This document shows, one piece after another, positions 1 to 7,483 of a stretch of 64,000 nt of DNA (position 1 is the stretch's first letter; the number at the start of each line of letters is the position of its first letter). The position numbers and the translations under genes are program-made. This stretch comes from Nitrosomonas stercoris (lineage in GTDB: Bacteria > Pseudomonadota > Gammaproteobacteria > Burkholderiales > Nitrosomonadaceae), in NCBI GenBank assembly GCA_006742785.1, contig AP019755.1, positions 1,054,001 through 1,118,000 of the forward strand. Reading direction: 5' to 3'. Below the pieces are notes generated by a model, which was not told the DNA's origin, did no database searches, and saw only the letters and a list, made by a program, of their open reading frames with translations.

Positions 1-1
1 C

Positions 2-481
2 GACATTCTGATCGACCGTCTACGGAAACGCATCCCTGATGCCGAAGTCATCCGGCTGATTCGGGCGTATCTGAACAGCGGCATCATCAAGCGCCGGGTG
101 GCGACCAAGGCGCTGGCCACATTCAAGCAACGTGTCCGGCAACTGACGCGCCGCTCGGGCGGGCGCAGCATGCAGCAGGTGGTTGACCGGTTGCGTGTCT
201 ATTTGTTGGGTTGGAAGGGTTACTTCCGGCTATCGCAAACTCCGAGGGTCTGGCGAACGCTGGACGAGTGGATGCGTCACCGGTTGCGGGCCATTCAGCT
301 CAAGCAATGGAAACGCGGCAAGACCATATTCAGGGAGCTATACGCAATGGGCGCAAGCGTAACGGTTGCTCAACGGGTGGCGGGCAATAGCCGCCGCTGG
401 TGGCGCAACAGTGCGAAACTGCTCAACAGCGTGCTGAGTCTGGCGTGGTTCGACCGCCTGGGAATGCCCCGGCTCTCCTGA
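2..481 (+). pseudogene. Group II intron reverse transcriptase/maturase, internally deleted remnant
   Basis: Frame 2 is open from the window edge to the stop at 479-481. The first ~32 residues (DILIDRLRKRI..., LIRAYLNSGI) match the early reverse-transcriptase domain of LtrA-like proteins, the part before the catalytic palm motif. They run directly into the maturase X domain (ATKALATFKQRV, YLLGWKGYFRLSQTP, LKQWKRGKT) and the usual C-terminal ending (AWFDRLGMPRLS). In intact relatives roughly 100 or more residues lie between these blocks, including the YADD catalytic motif, and none of that is present. The junction near position 100 keeps the frame, which points to an in-frame deletion. Reverse transcriptase activity should be lost. 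RNA binding by the X domain could survive. Confidence 0.8.
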
Positions 482-493
482 CCTCAACTTCTC

Positions 494-569
494 GAACCGC
501 CCGGTGCGGACCCGCATGCCGGGTGGTGTGGCAGGGGCGCAGTCTACAATGACTGCCCCCTATGCCGAT
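494..569 (+). ncRNA. Group II intron domains V and VI
   Basis: Domain V: 496-504 pairs with 519-527 (one G-U pair), a two-base bulge (TG, 517-518) follows, and 505-508 pairs with 513-516 around a four-base loop. This is the standard shape. Domain VI: GGGG 534-537 with CCCC 557-560 and GCAGTC 539-544 with GACTGC 551-556, closed below by GGCA 530-533 with TGCC 563-566. An unpaired A at 562 lies 7 bases before the predicted 3' end, the expected place for the branch-point adenosine. The catalytic RNA core therefore looks intact even though the encoded protein is not. Confidence 0.75.
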
Positions 570-680
570 CCATGTTTTGTAACAGATCGGCTACATTTAT
601 ATTTGAGATACAAAAGCCCAAACCAATATGAATTAGGAGAAGTTGTTTTAGTAGATCATCTTTTCTTTTAAGAATCACTT

Positions 681-709
681 AACAGGAAAAAGTTATACAT
701 TTTCCTGTT
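681..709 (-). terminator. Hairpin downstream of the tRNA-Ala/tRNA-Glu transcript
   Basis: A perfect 10-bp inverted repeat (AACAGGAAAA 681-690, TTTTCCTGTT 700-709) with a 9-base loop lies about 44 bases past the 3' end of tRNA-Glu. The stem is A/T-rich at its inner end and there is no long U tract after it on the minus strand. It is a plausible but not textbook Rho-independent terminator. Confidence 0.5.
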
Positions 710-752
710 GTTGAACAAATGGTGATAAGTGATTGATGACGCTTGATTTGGA

Positions 753-828
753 TGGCGTCCCCAAGGGGATTCGAACCCCTGTACCCACCGTGAAAGGGTG
801 GTGTCCTAGGCCTCTAGACGATGGGGAC
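753..828 (-). tRNA. tRNA-Glu (TTC)
   Basis: The reverse complement folds as a 76-nt tRNA with encoded CCA. The acceptor stem GTCCCCA pairs with TGGGGAC, the T arm contains GGTTCGAATCC, and the anticodon loop CTTTCAC carries TTC. It is the second gene of a two-tRNA operon, 23 bases after tRNA-Ala. Confidence 0.97.
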
Positions 829-851
829 CTATATGGATGGGTAAAGAAAGC

Positions 852-927
<76 letters not shown>

Positions 928-945
928 GGTCAAGACAAGTCGGCA

Positions 946-974
946 ATTATACTGATGGGTTCATTTATTGTAAA
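946..974 (-). promoter_or_regulatory. Sigma-70 promoter of the tRNA-Ala/Glu operon
   Basis: On the minus strand TTTACA (974-969) is followed after exactly 17 bases by TATAAT (951-946). This is 5 of 6 and 6 of 6 to consensus. Start of transcription is expected near 939, about a dozen bases before the mature tRNA-Ala 5' end. It sits just past the ntrX stop at 1019. Confidence 0.8.
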
Positions 975-1018
975 GCAGCTCGGCGAAATTACTGTTTTTT
1001 CTGGTAATTTTGTATTTT

Positions 1019-2293
1019 TTAGTAATTTTGCCGACGCGGTTTGATTCCCAATGATTTAATCTTGCGGTAAAGATGCGTGCGTTCTAATCCTGCACGTTCG
1101 GCAACCCGGGTCATGTTGCCTCCTTCTTGTTCAATCAATTTTTCAAAGTAGTTTTTTTCAAAAATATCGCGTGCTTCACGCAGCGATATGTTGAGTGGAA
1201 TATCAGCGACAACTGATACCGCTTCGCGCGAAGAGAATGCCAGTGCTTGTTGCACAGCATCAACTGATATTTCGTCACCTTCACAGGTTAGTGCCAGAGA
1301 GTGCACGATGCTTGTTAATTGGGCAAGATTACCTGGCCAATCGTAATTGCGTAATGCATTCAACGCTGCAATACTGAAGTGGGTGAGATGTATTTCGCCT
1401 GATTCAACCCAGCTTAAAAGTAACTGATTAGCTATTTCTGGTATATCTTCACGATGTGCTCGCAAGGGAGGAATGGTGATACTCAGACTGCTAAGGGTTT
1501 CAAACAATTTGGGATGATAAACTCCTTGCGCCGCTAAATCAGCCAAAGAACGTGTTGTTGCGCAGACCAAGCGCACGTCATATTGTTCCAACTTGCTGAG
1601 CAGGAGTGATAAGCCTTTTTGCTCCAGTTTGTTGAGATCACCAATTTCCCCAAGAAAAAGTAGCCCGCTTTTTGCGCGTTCCAATTGTGTTAATGGGCTT
1701 TCTACCAGAAATGAGCAAGATTCTGGTGCTACCCAGGCGGTATTAGGGTGGTGTAGAAAGCGTGCACAATGCTCCACGCCCACACCCGGCTCTCCAATGA
1801 GCAAAACAGGAATTTTGAGATTTTCTATGCGTTCCAGTTTTTTGCGCAGTTCTGTAATAAGTTCACTATGCCCAAGGTGTGAGAGTGCTAGTGCGGAAGA
1901 AGATTTGTATTGTTTGCTACCGCGCATGACTTGCCCGACAGTGCTGAGCAATTTTTGCAAAGGAATGGGTTTTTCCAGATAAGCTACTGCTCCTACACGA
2001 GTGGCTTCTACTGCGGTATCAATGGTACCGTGACCAGACATCATCACTACCGGCATGCTCAGCAAGCCGTTATTTGCCCAATCTTTCAACAATGTAATAC
2101 CGTCTGTATCCGGCATCCAGATATCCAGCAGAACCAAATCAGGACGAGTTTGGTTGCGATAATTTCTGGCTTGTTCGGCATTTTCTGCTAGTGCAACGCT
2201 ATAGCCTTCATCTCTCAGTATTTCGGATAACAGTTCGCGTATTCCCAGTTCATCATCTACGACGAGAATAGTGTTATTAGCCATATGATTCAT
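1019..2293 (-). CDS. ntrX: NtrX-type response regulator with degenerate AAA+ domain
   Basis: The protein has 424 residues. The receiver domain is residues ~8-120, with acidic pair DD at 13-14, phospho-acceptor Asp57 (VLLDIWMPD) and Lys108 (LEKPI). A sigma-54-activator-like AAA+ domain spans ~140-330, and a Fis-type HTH (NMTRVAERAGLERTHLYRKIK) ends the protein. The AAA+ part is eroded. The Walker A Lys is Val (GEPGVGVEH, ~167-175), the Walker B region reads LLFLGEIGDLN with Gly for Asp, and no GAFTGA loop is visible. It probably acts as a DNA-binding regulator without sigma-54 ATPase activity. It partners NtrY, encoded upstream across an unusual 234-bp gap. The start is ambiguous: ATG at 2293 or ATG at 2284 (MANN), because AAGGG is too near the first and far from the second. 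NtrYX usually senses redox or nitrogen state. Confidence 0.88.
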   Translation of the reverse strand: MNHMANNTILVVDDELGIRELLSEILRDEGYSVALAENAEQARNYRNQTRPDLVLLDIWMPDTDGITLLKDWANNGLLSMPVVMMSGHGTIDTAVEATRVGAVAYLEKPIPLQKLLSTVGQVMRGSKQYKSSSALALSHLGHSELITELRKKLERIENLKIPVLLIGEPGVGVEHCARFLHHPNTAWVAPESCSFLVESPLTQLERAKSGLLFLGEIGDLNKLEQKGLSLLLSKLEQYDVRLVCATTRSLADLAAQGVYHPKLFETLSSLSITIPPLRAHREDIPEIANQLLLSWVESGEIHLTHFSIAALNALRNYDWPGNLAQLTSIVHSLALTCEGDEISVDAVQQALAFSSREAVSVVADIPLNISLREARDIFEKNYFEKLIEQEGGNMTRVAERAGLERTHLYRKIKSLGIKPRRQNY

Positions 2294-2527
2294 TATCCCT
2301 TGTATAACTGGAGTACAAAAATCAGGTGTATGCGGATTTTATTGGTATAAATAAAAGTTTGATTGGTATGAATGGGTCAAGCGTTGCTCTCCAGTTTACC
2401 ATTAAGCATTTTGTAGTTTGGCCGGTCACTCCAATGTTTGGATAAAATAATAATTATTCTGGTTATTGTGCCTTGCATTGTTTTTATGTACAAAACTTTC
2501 TGAAAACTAACGGGTGCATTCTAATGT
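2294..2527 (-). promoter_or_regulatory. ntrY-ntrX gap with direct repeats and a palindrome
   Basis: Partner genes of this type usually touch or overlap, but here 234 bp separate them. Visible elements are two 12-bp direct repeats (ATTGGTATAAAT at 2341-2352, ATTGGTATGAAT at 2362-2373) set 21 bp apart, about two helical turns. There is also a palindrome CCAA-TGT-TTGG at 2431-2441. On the minus strand TTGACC followed by CTTTTA 17 bases later could be a weak promoter. I infer that ntrX may have its own control region. Confidence 0.35.
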
Positions 2528-4699
2528 TTAAGTATGCATAGTTTTTGGTGGTTTTTGCGAGGTATCGTGTGCAAGCGTGGGCAGAATAATTGAGATTTGT
2601 GCACCGTGTGGTTGAATATTCTTTACTTTGACGCTACCTCTGTGTTCATCCACGATTTTTTTAACGATGGGTAATCCGAGTCCGGTACCTTTTTGCTTGG
2701 TTGTGACATAGGGTTCAAAGACGTGAGTTTTTACTTGTTCTGGAAATCCCTGGCCATTATCAGTGACGGTGAGCTCAATTTCATTGCCAATCATGCGAGT
2801 GTGGACAGTGATGCTCGCTTCTTTTACGTTACTGAGCGCATCCTGGGCATTTTGCAGTAGATTATGAATCACCTGACGTAATCTGGCCGGATCTCCTTTG
2901 ACAGGCGCAAGTTCTTTTCCTAATTCGGTAGTAATCGGGATGAGTGGCGATTTGTTGTCTGGATTGTCAGTGGTCTGATAGAGCGCCAGCACTTCTCGTA
3001 CTAGCCGATTAATATCCACTTGATACAGTTCCAGCTCGGGAACACGTGCATATTCCCGAAATTCATTGACCATTCTTTTCAGCGCTTCGACCTGGCTGAC
3101 AATGGTTTCAATCGAACGCTTGAGAATTCTGGCATCTGCTGCATCTAGCTTGCTGATTAATTTGTGTTGTAGGCGTTCAGCAGATAATTGGATTGGCGTG
3201 AGTGGATTTTTAATTTCGTGCGCCAGACGTCGCGCTACTTCACCCCATGCAACTGTGCGCTGAACTTGGAGCAAACTGGTAATGTCATCAAACACCACTA
3301 CGCCGCCGGATGCTTGTGGTAGCAGCGATCCACGTAACAGCAATACTTGCTCTTTATCCGCGCTAAAGTGCAGGACTTGTCGTTGCCATTCGTTGGCTTC
3401 AGCAGAATCGAAACCGTTTCTTATTTCGCCTGCCAGTAAACGTAGCCCACTTTCCTGCTGAGTACATTCTTCAATAGTCAAACCTACGAAGCGCGTTAGG
3501 GGAATTTGTAGTATTTGTTCGGCGCTTTGATTCACTGCGCGAATCCGTAAATGATCATCCAGCACGATGACGCCGGATGATAGGTTCGCCAAAATATTTT
3601 CTAGATAAGCGCGCGCATTTTCTATTTCTTGTTGATGTTGTTGTGCAGTAGCACGTGCAGCCGCTAATTGTTCGGTCATGAGATTGAAGGATTCAGTCAG
3701 AATACCAAATTCATCAGAACTGCGAATCTGGTGTCGCCGACTAAAATCACCTTGCGCAACTGCGCGTGTTCCTTCTGCCAGTGAGCCGAGTGGCGCACTT
3801 AGTTTTTCACTGATCAGAAACGCAGCTGCTAATGCAGAAAAAAGCGCCAATAACAACGCTAAAGTGAGCGTGACGCTATATAAGCGAGTCAACCCCTGAC
3901 GAGACAGCATTAATTCCTGATAATCACTAAAACCGGCCTGGACAATTTCTGCGTTATGCGCAATGGATTTTGGTACGCGCTGCAAGACTTGCAACACTTG
4001 AATGTCTTCGTCTGCTCTAAGGATGTTGACCGGAACGAGTACCCGCAAATAGAGCATATTGTTCGCCAGTGTTTCAACAGCGCTATAGTCTTTTTGCATG
4101 CGGATGCGACGCATGGCTTCTGTGGTCGGAATACCAGGAAATAATACATCGTCATCCAGTCCAGTAAAGGCGATAACTTTTCCATCCTGGTTAAAGAGTG
4201 TGGCTTCCTGTATTTGCGACTGAATGAGCAGCTGATTTAAGACAGTTAACGGAAAAGAGGTGGGTTCTGCCAGTTCAAGCGCTGCAACGCGTGCTTTTGT
4301 TTGTAATTCTTCCAGTAAATTATCGAGTATGGTTTGTCCCAATGTTAATCCACCTTCCAGTGCCCGATCTACCTTAACGTCAAACCAGGATTCAATACTC
4401 TTTTCCAGAAACTGTACTGAGATGCCGTATACCAATGCTCCTGGCAGAATCGCCATGAAAGAAAAAATAAGCAATAGCCGCAGCGCCAGTTTTGAGCCGA
4501 ATACACCAGTTTTAAATCGGTACCACAATCGGATCAGCAGGAAGCTGACAATACCGATCAGCAAGGATAAAAAAATTACTGTGCTGACAATTAGCCAACG
4601 GTAATTGCGCTCAAAAAATTCGGTATTGGCGCCGGAGGAAGCAAGCAAATAGAGAGTAATAGTACTCAACCCGGCAACAATAAAAATAATGTATTTCAT
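2528..4699 (-). CDS. ntrY: NtrY-type membrane sensor histidine kinase
   Basis: The protein has 723 residues. Transmembrane segments lie near residues 5-25, 35-60 and 75-100, followed by a periplasmic sensor region to ~275 and another membrane segment at ~280-300. Then come a HAMP domain (~300-350), a PAS domain (~365-470), a HisKA domain with phospho-acceptor His near 494 (RLAHEIKNPLTP), and a C-terminal ATPase with N box (HNLLQNAQDAL), G1 (DNGQGF) and G2 (GTGLGL). It phosphorylates NtrX. Start ATG 4697-4699 begins MKYIIFIV. An IS5-type element ends 10 bases upstream. Removing it restores a 6-base gap to the stop of the DUF4390 gene, so the two were probably translationally coupled before the insertion. 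No good Shine-Dalgarno is visible now, so expression of ntrY may have changed. Confidence 0.93.
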   Translation of the reverse strand: MKYIIFIVAGLSTITLYLLASSGANTEFFERNYRWLIVSTVIFLSLLIGIVSFLLIRLWYRFKTGVFGSKLALRLLLIFSFMAILPGALVYGISVQFLEKSIESWFDVKVDRALEGGLTLGQTILDNLLEELQTKARVAALELAEPTSFPLTVLNQLLIQSQIQEATLFNQDGKVIAFTGLDDDVLFPGIPTTEAMRRIRMQKDYSAVETLANNMLYLRVLVPVNILRADEDIQVLQVLQRVPKSIAHNAEIVQAGFSDYQELMLSRQGLTRLYSVTLTLALLLALFSALAAAFLISEKLSAPLGSLAEGTRAVAQGDFSRRHQIRSSDEFGILTESFNLMTEQLAAARATAQQHQQEIENARAYLENILANLSSGVIVLDDHLRIRAVNQSAEQILQIPLTRFVGLTIEECTQQESGLRLLAGEIRNGFDSAEANEWQRQVLHFSADKEQVLLLRGSLLPQASGGVVVFDDITSLLQVQRTVAWGEVARRLAHEIKNPLTPIQLSAERLQHKLISKLDAADARILKRSIETIVSQVEALKRMVNEFREYARVPELELYQVDINRLVREVLALYQTTDNPDNKSPLIPITTELGKELAPVKGDPARLRQVIHNLLQNAQDALSNVKEASITVHTRMIGNEIELTVTDNGQGFPEQVKTHVFEPYVTTKQKGTGLGLPIVKKIVDEHRGSVKVKNIQPHGAQISIILPTLAHDTSQKPPKTMHT

Positions 4700-4717
4700 G
4701 GTGCACTAAGAGCCTGT

Positions 4718-5251
4718 TCAAAATCTTTTAAGCAAAAGAGCCAGGAATGCCAGCTGAATGAATTGCAAGCTGGTATTGAGTTTACGCTCGCAGTTTTTCC
4801 ACAACCGTCGATTCTTCTCCAGCCAGGCAAAGCTGCGCTCCACCACCCAACGCTTGGGGATAACGGCGAAGGTATGCAATTCACTGCGCTTGGCAATCTG
4901 CACCGTAACCAGTTTTCCTAGAATTTCTCGCACGCCTTCAGCAAATGGTTCTCCGGTATAGCCGCTATCGCACAGCAGACTTTGTACTTTTCCCAAGCTT
5001 GGTCTGCAGTGCTCCAGGGCTTGCAACGCCCCTTTGCGGTCAGTCACTTCTGCCGTCGTCACCGCAATGGCATGCGGCAAGCCCTGGGTATCAACTGCGA
5101 TGTGACGCTTGATACCAGAGATCTTCTTGCCAGCGTCATAACCCTTCTGGCCCGCCGTGTCCGTGTTTTTCACGCTCTGCGCGTCCACGATCAAGAACGT
5201 GCTGCAAGCGCTGCGCCCCTGTCTGGTACGAACCGCGCCAACGGATTTTTT
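4718..5251 (-). CDS. IS5-family transposase OrfB, DDE catalytic part (copy 1)
   Basis: The frame opens just after a TAA at 5254-5252 and inside the A8 run, so it is reached only by slippage from OrfA or from an internal start (MIVDAQS at 5194). Catalytic residues are visible: Asp in IVDAQSVKNTD, Asp in LLCDSGYTGEPF and Glu in VVERSFAWLEKNRRL. The fusion product would be about 265 residues, normal for the family. Confidence 0.85.
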   Translation of the reverse strand, partial: KKSVGAVRTRQGRSACSTFLIVDAQSVKNTDTAGQKGYDAGKKISGIKRHIAVDTQGLPHAIAVTTAEVTDRKGALQALEHCRPSLGKVQSLLCDSGYTGEPFAEGVREILGKLVTVQIAKRSELHTFAVIPKRWVVERSFAWLEKNRRLWKNCERKLNTSLQFIQLAFLALLLKRF

Positions 5252-5513
5252 TTAACGCCCGCTCCAGCAGGCTCACTCCCTCCGCATCTGGCTCACTCCA
5301 GATGGCCCAGTACGAGTGCACTGTGCGCCACTTCGGAAAACTGTCCGGCAACAGACGCCACTGGCAGCCACTCTTGAGCAAATATAGCACCGCACAAAAC
5401 ACCTCGTACAGATCCACGGTGCGCGGACGTGTCTTCTTCCTCGCACCCTCCAACAACAGGCGAACCTGCTCAAATTGTTCTCGACTAATGTCGCTAGGAT
5501 AGTATTTTCTCAT
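5136..5513 (-). CDS. IS5-family transposase OrfA (copy 1)
   Basis: N-terminal part of the transposase, a DUF4096-type domain (YPSDISREQFEQVRLLL, VFCAVLYLLKSGCQWRLLP, FPKWRTVHSYW). Start ATG 5511-5513 (MRKYY) is chosen over an upstream TTG. The meaningful part ends at an A8 run (minus strand, 5253-5246). Beyond it the frame is out of phase with the catalytic domain, so full-length transposase needs a shift or transcriptional slippage at that run. Confidence 0.85.
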   Translation of the reverse strand: MRKYYPSDISREQFEQVRLLLEGARKKTRPRTVDLYEVFCAVLYLLKSGCQWRLLPDSFPKWRTVHSYWAIWSEPDAEGVSLLERALKKIRWRGSYQTGAQRLQHVLDRGRAEREKHGHGGPEGL

Positions 5514-5552
5514 CCAGAGAGTATCTACCAAAAAAAAGATTTTGAACAGGTT

Positions 5553-6146
5553 CTAAGGGCAGTTGAGTTCGTTATGGGCTTCAGAGACAAGTGGGAATGT
5601 GATAGGCCAGGTTTTTCTCTTGGAACTTAAACTCCAATCTTTGGTATCGAGCCACTCCATTTGAAATGGCTTGGATAATCTTGAAACATCCAACCATATG
5701 CGCAAAACGGCTGTGTAAGATGTATCAGGCAGCAGTGGGGTGTGCTCTCTGATTGGTAGGTCTTGTTGATTACCTAAGGCTTGTAAAGCTGCTTTGAGTG
5801 TTGGAAAATTTTGTGATTGCCCTTGTTGAATCAGCCTGTATTGTCTGGTGAGCGCTTGGTAGCTGAGCTCGACTCTGTCTTTAGCGCGTGCAACTTCTTC
5901 ATCGAACCAATACCAGCGAGGCTGCATGATCAAAAATCGAGCGACAAAATAAAGATCGACACCATTTTTTAAGGCTTGTTTGACTGGCTCACCCAAAACA
6001 ATATCAGATTCAATATCGATGCATAGATTTTCATCACACTGCTTTAGTTGGCAGGATTTGATCTCGATATGTCCCTGTTCTTCTGCAAATGAGGAAAAGG
6101 GTGAGCATAATAAGATTGCCAGCAATATTACTGGGAAAAATCTCAT
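5553..6146 (-). CDS. DUF4390 family exported protein
   Basis: The protein has 197 residues. Start ATG 6144-6146 (MRFFPVILLAILLCSPFSSFA) gives a clean signal peptide cleaved before EEQ. A longer frame to 6239 would overlap rsmB and put a poor sequence in front. The rest (WYWFDEEVA, YQALTRQYRL, LRIWLDVSRLSKPFQMEW) matches the DUF4390 proteins found between rsmB and ntrY in many betaproteobacteria. Molecular function is unknown; the position suggests an envelope role linked to the NtrY sensor. The last codons read CCT TAG. The G of the stop comes from the first base of the IS, but the pre-insertion sequence would give the same TAG. Confidence 0.85.
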   Translation of the reverse strand: MRFFPVILLAILLCSPFSSFAEEQGHIEIKSCQLKQCDENLCIDIESDIVLGEPVKQALKNGVDLYFVARFLIMQPRWYWFDEEVARAKDRVELSYQALTRQYRLIQQGQSQNFPTLKAALQALGNQQDLPIREHTPLLPDTSYTAVLRIWLDVSRLSKPFQMEWLDTKDWSLSSKRKTWPITFPLVSEAHNELNCP

Positions 6147-6201
6147 GCTGGGTGAGTAGTCAAAAAATAGATTGTTGACCGCGGTTGTTACGATCAATCT
6201 G

Positions 6202-7482
6202 TTATTTTTTTTGAAATAACGCATAAAAGAAACCATCATGATCTGGCCCGGGTAGAAGCTGGCCGTTGTTCATTGCTTTATTGGAGCAAGTCAGCCTGTG
6301 AGCATCTGAGTGCGTTGCCAGAAATTCTTCAGCTACCTGGTTGTTTTCCTCATCAAATACAGAGCAGGTGGCATACAATAATTTTCCATTGGGGGCGAGT
6401 AATGGCCATAATGCAGTGAGTATAGCAAGTTGAGTTTGCGCAAAACTGGCGATGTCGTCAGTCCTTCTAAGCCATTTGATATCGGGATGGCGATTCACTA
6501 CCCCTGAGGCAGAACATGGGACATCAGCCAAAATGCGATCATACAGTTGACCATCCCACCATTGTGCTGGGTCAGCAGCATCACCACAAATTAATTGATA
6601 GTTGGTCATTTTTAAACGAGAAAAATTCTCTGTCAGCCGGGTGAGTCGTTTTTCATACTTATCTAGTACAGTTAATTTGATATCTTCGACAACTTCAATG
6701 AGGTGAGTGCTTTTTCCGCCTGGTGCCGCACAAGCGTCCAGAACACGCATGCCGGTTTTGACATCCAGTAACGGTGCTGCAAGTTGTGCACCGGCATCTT
6801 GCACAGTTGCTAGGCCCGAAAAAAAGCCAGGCAACTTTTCAACGTTAACAGGTTTGACAAGCCGTACAGTGTGATTACCAAGCCATTTAGAACGAATACC
6901 TTGCTTGTCTAGTAATGCTTGATAGCGTTTGACGGTGATGCGCAATGGATTGATGCGCAACATCATTGCTGGATGCGTATTCCCAGCCAGTAGCATTGCT
7001 TTGTAATGCTGTGGATATTGTTGTTGTAGTTTATCAATCCACCATTGTGGGTAGGAATAACGCGCAACTGCACCGGATTTGGCATGCTCCAATAATGCGG
7101 TGCGTTGGCGCATGAAATTGCGCAGCACGGCGTTGATTAAGCCAGCGATGGTGGAGTTATGTGTGATTTTGCGTGCGGCAGAAACTGCGTGATTTACAAT
7201 CGCATGTGCGGGCGCTTTGCTGTAACAAAGTTGATAAAGTGCGGTGGCCAATAAATAGTGTAGTGTTGAGTTTGCGATTGGCTTTTTTAGTAATTGTTGA
7301 AGAATAGCGTTGAGCTGCCCGTAATAACGCAGCGTGCCATAGGTAATGTCTTGAATGGCACCACGCTGCTGCGGCGTCAGTTGCGTGGAGGTTTGCCAGA
7401 TATGATGTAACACTTCATTCAAGTTGCTGCCGGAAAATACTTTATCCACTGCTTGAGCGGCAAGTAATTGGACCTTGATCAT
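6202..7482 (-). CDS. rsmB: 16S rRNA m5C967 methyltransferase RsmB
   Basis: The protein has 426 residues. An N-terminal NusB-like RNA-binding domain (~1-140) precedes a Rossmann methyltransferase with the SAM motif VLDACAAPGGKSTHL, the DVPCSASGV motif that holds one catalytic Cys and LLYATCSVFDEEN that holds the other. It methylates C967 of 16S rRNA. ATG 7480-7482 (MIKVQ) lies one base after the fmt stop (TAA A ATG), which supports this start over the upstream one and implies coupled translation with fmt. Confidence 0.95.
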   Translation of the reverse strand: MIKVQLLAAQAVDKVFSGSNLNEVLHHIWQTSTQLTPQQRGAIQDITYGTLRYYGQLNAILQQLLKKPIANSTLHYLLATALYQLCYSKAPAHAIVNHAVSAARKITHNSTIAGLINAVLRNFMRQRTALLEHAKSGAVARYSYPQWWIDKLQQQYPQHYKAMLLAGNTHPAMMLRINPLRITVKRYQALLDKQGIRSKWLGNHTVRLVKPVNVEKLPGFFSGLATVQDAGAQLAAPLLDVKTGMRVLDACAAPGGKSTHLIEVVEDIKLTVLDKYEKRLTRLTENFSRLKMTNYQLICGDAADPAQWWDGQLYDRILADVPCSASGVVNRHPDIKWLRRTDDIASFAQTQLAILTALWPLLAPNGKLLYATCSVFDEENNQVAEEFLATHSDAHRLTCSNKAMNNGQLLPGPDHDGFFYALFQKK

Positions 7483-7483
7483 T

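Larger units (their letters stand above)
1..569 (+). mobile_element. 3' part of a bacterial group II intron
   Basis: The window opens inside a group II intron. The end of a maturase reading frame runs to 481. It is followed by an RNA tail that folds like domains V and VI and ends at a typical ...GCCGAT 3' boundary near 569. The 5' part of the intron lies upstream of the window. The remaining protein carries an internal deletion, so this copy is probably not self-mobile, although its splicing core may still be active. The boundary at 569 is inferred from the domain VI fold and not from a known empty site. Confidence 0.8.
4710..5553 (-). mobile_element. IS5-family insertion sequence, copy 1 (lineage A)
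   Basis: An 844-bp element with ~20-bp terminal inverted repeats (GAGCCTGTTCAAAATCTTTT at the left; right end reads GAACCTGTTCAAAATCTTTT on the minus strand, one mismatch). It is flanked by a 3-bp duplication TAA (4707-4709 and 5554-5556), as expected of IS5 relatives that target TNA. Two overlapping frames on the minus strand encode the transposase. The sequence matches the element at 29317-30160 wherever I compared them, so one is a recent copy of the other or of a common source. It sits in the few bases between the DUF4390 gene and ntrY. Confidence 0.95.

Noticed and set aside
2300-2405. 8-bp inverted repeat AACTGGAG / CTCCAGTT in the ntrY-ntrX gap
   Set aside because: About 85 bases apart and short; could be chance.
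4982-5377. 131-residue plus-strand frame in the IS (also 29589-29984)
   Set aside because: Antisense shadow of the transposase frames, appearing in both identical IS copies only because they are identical.
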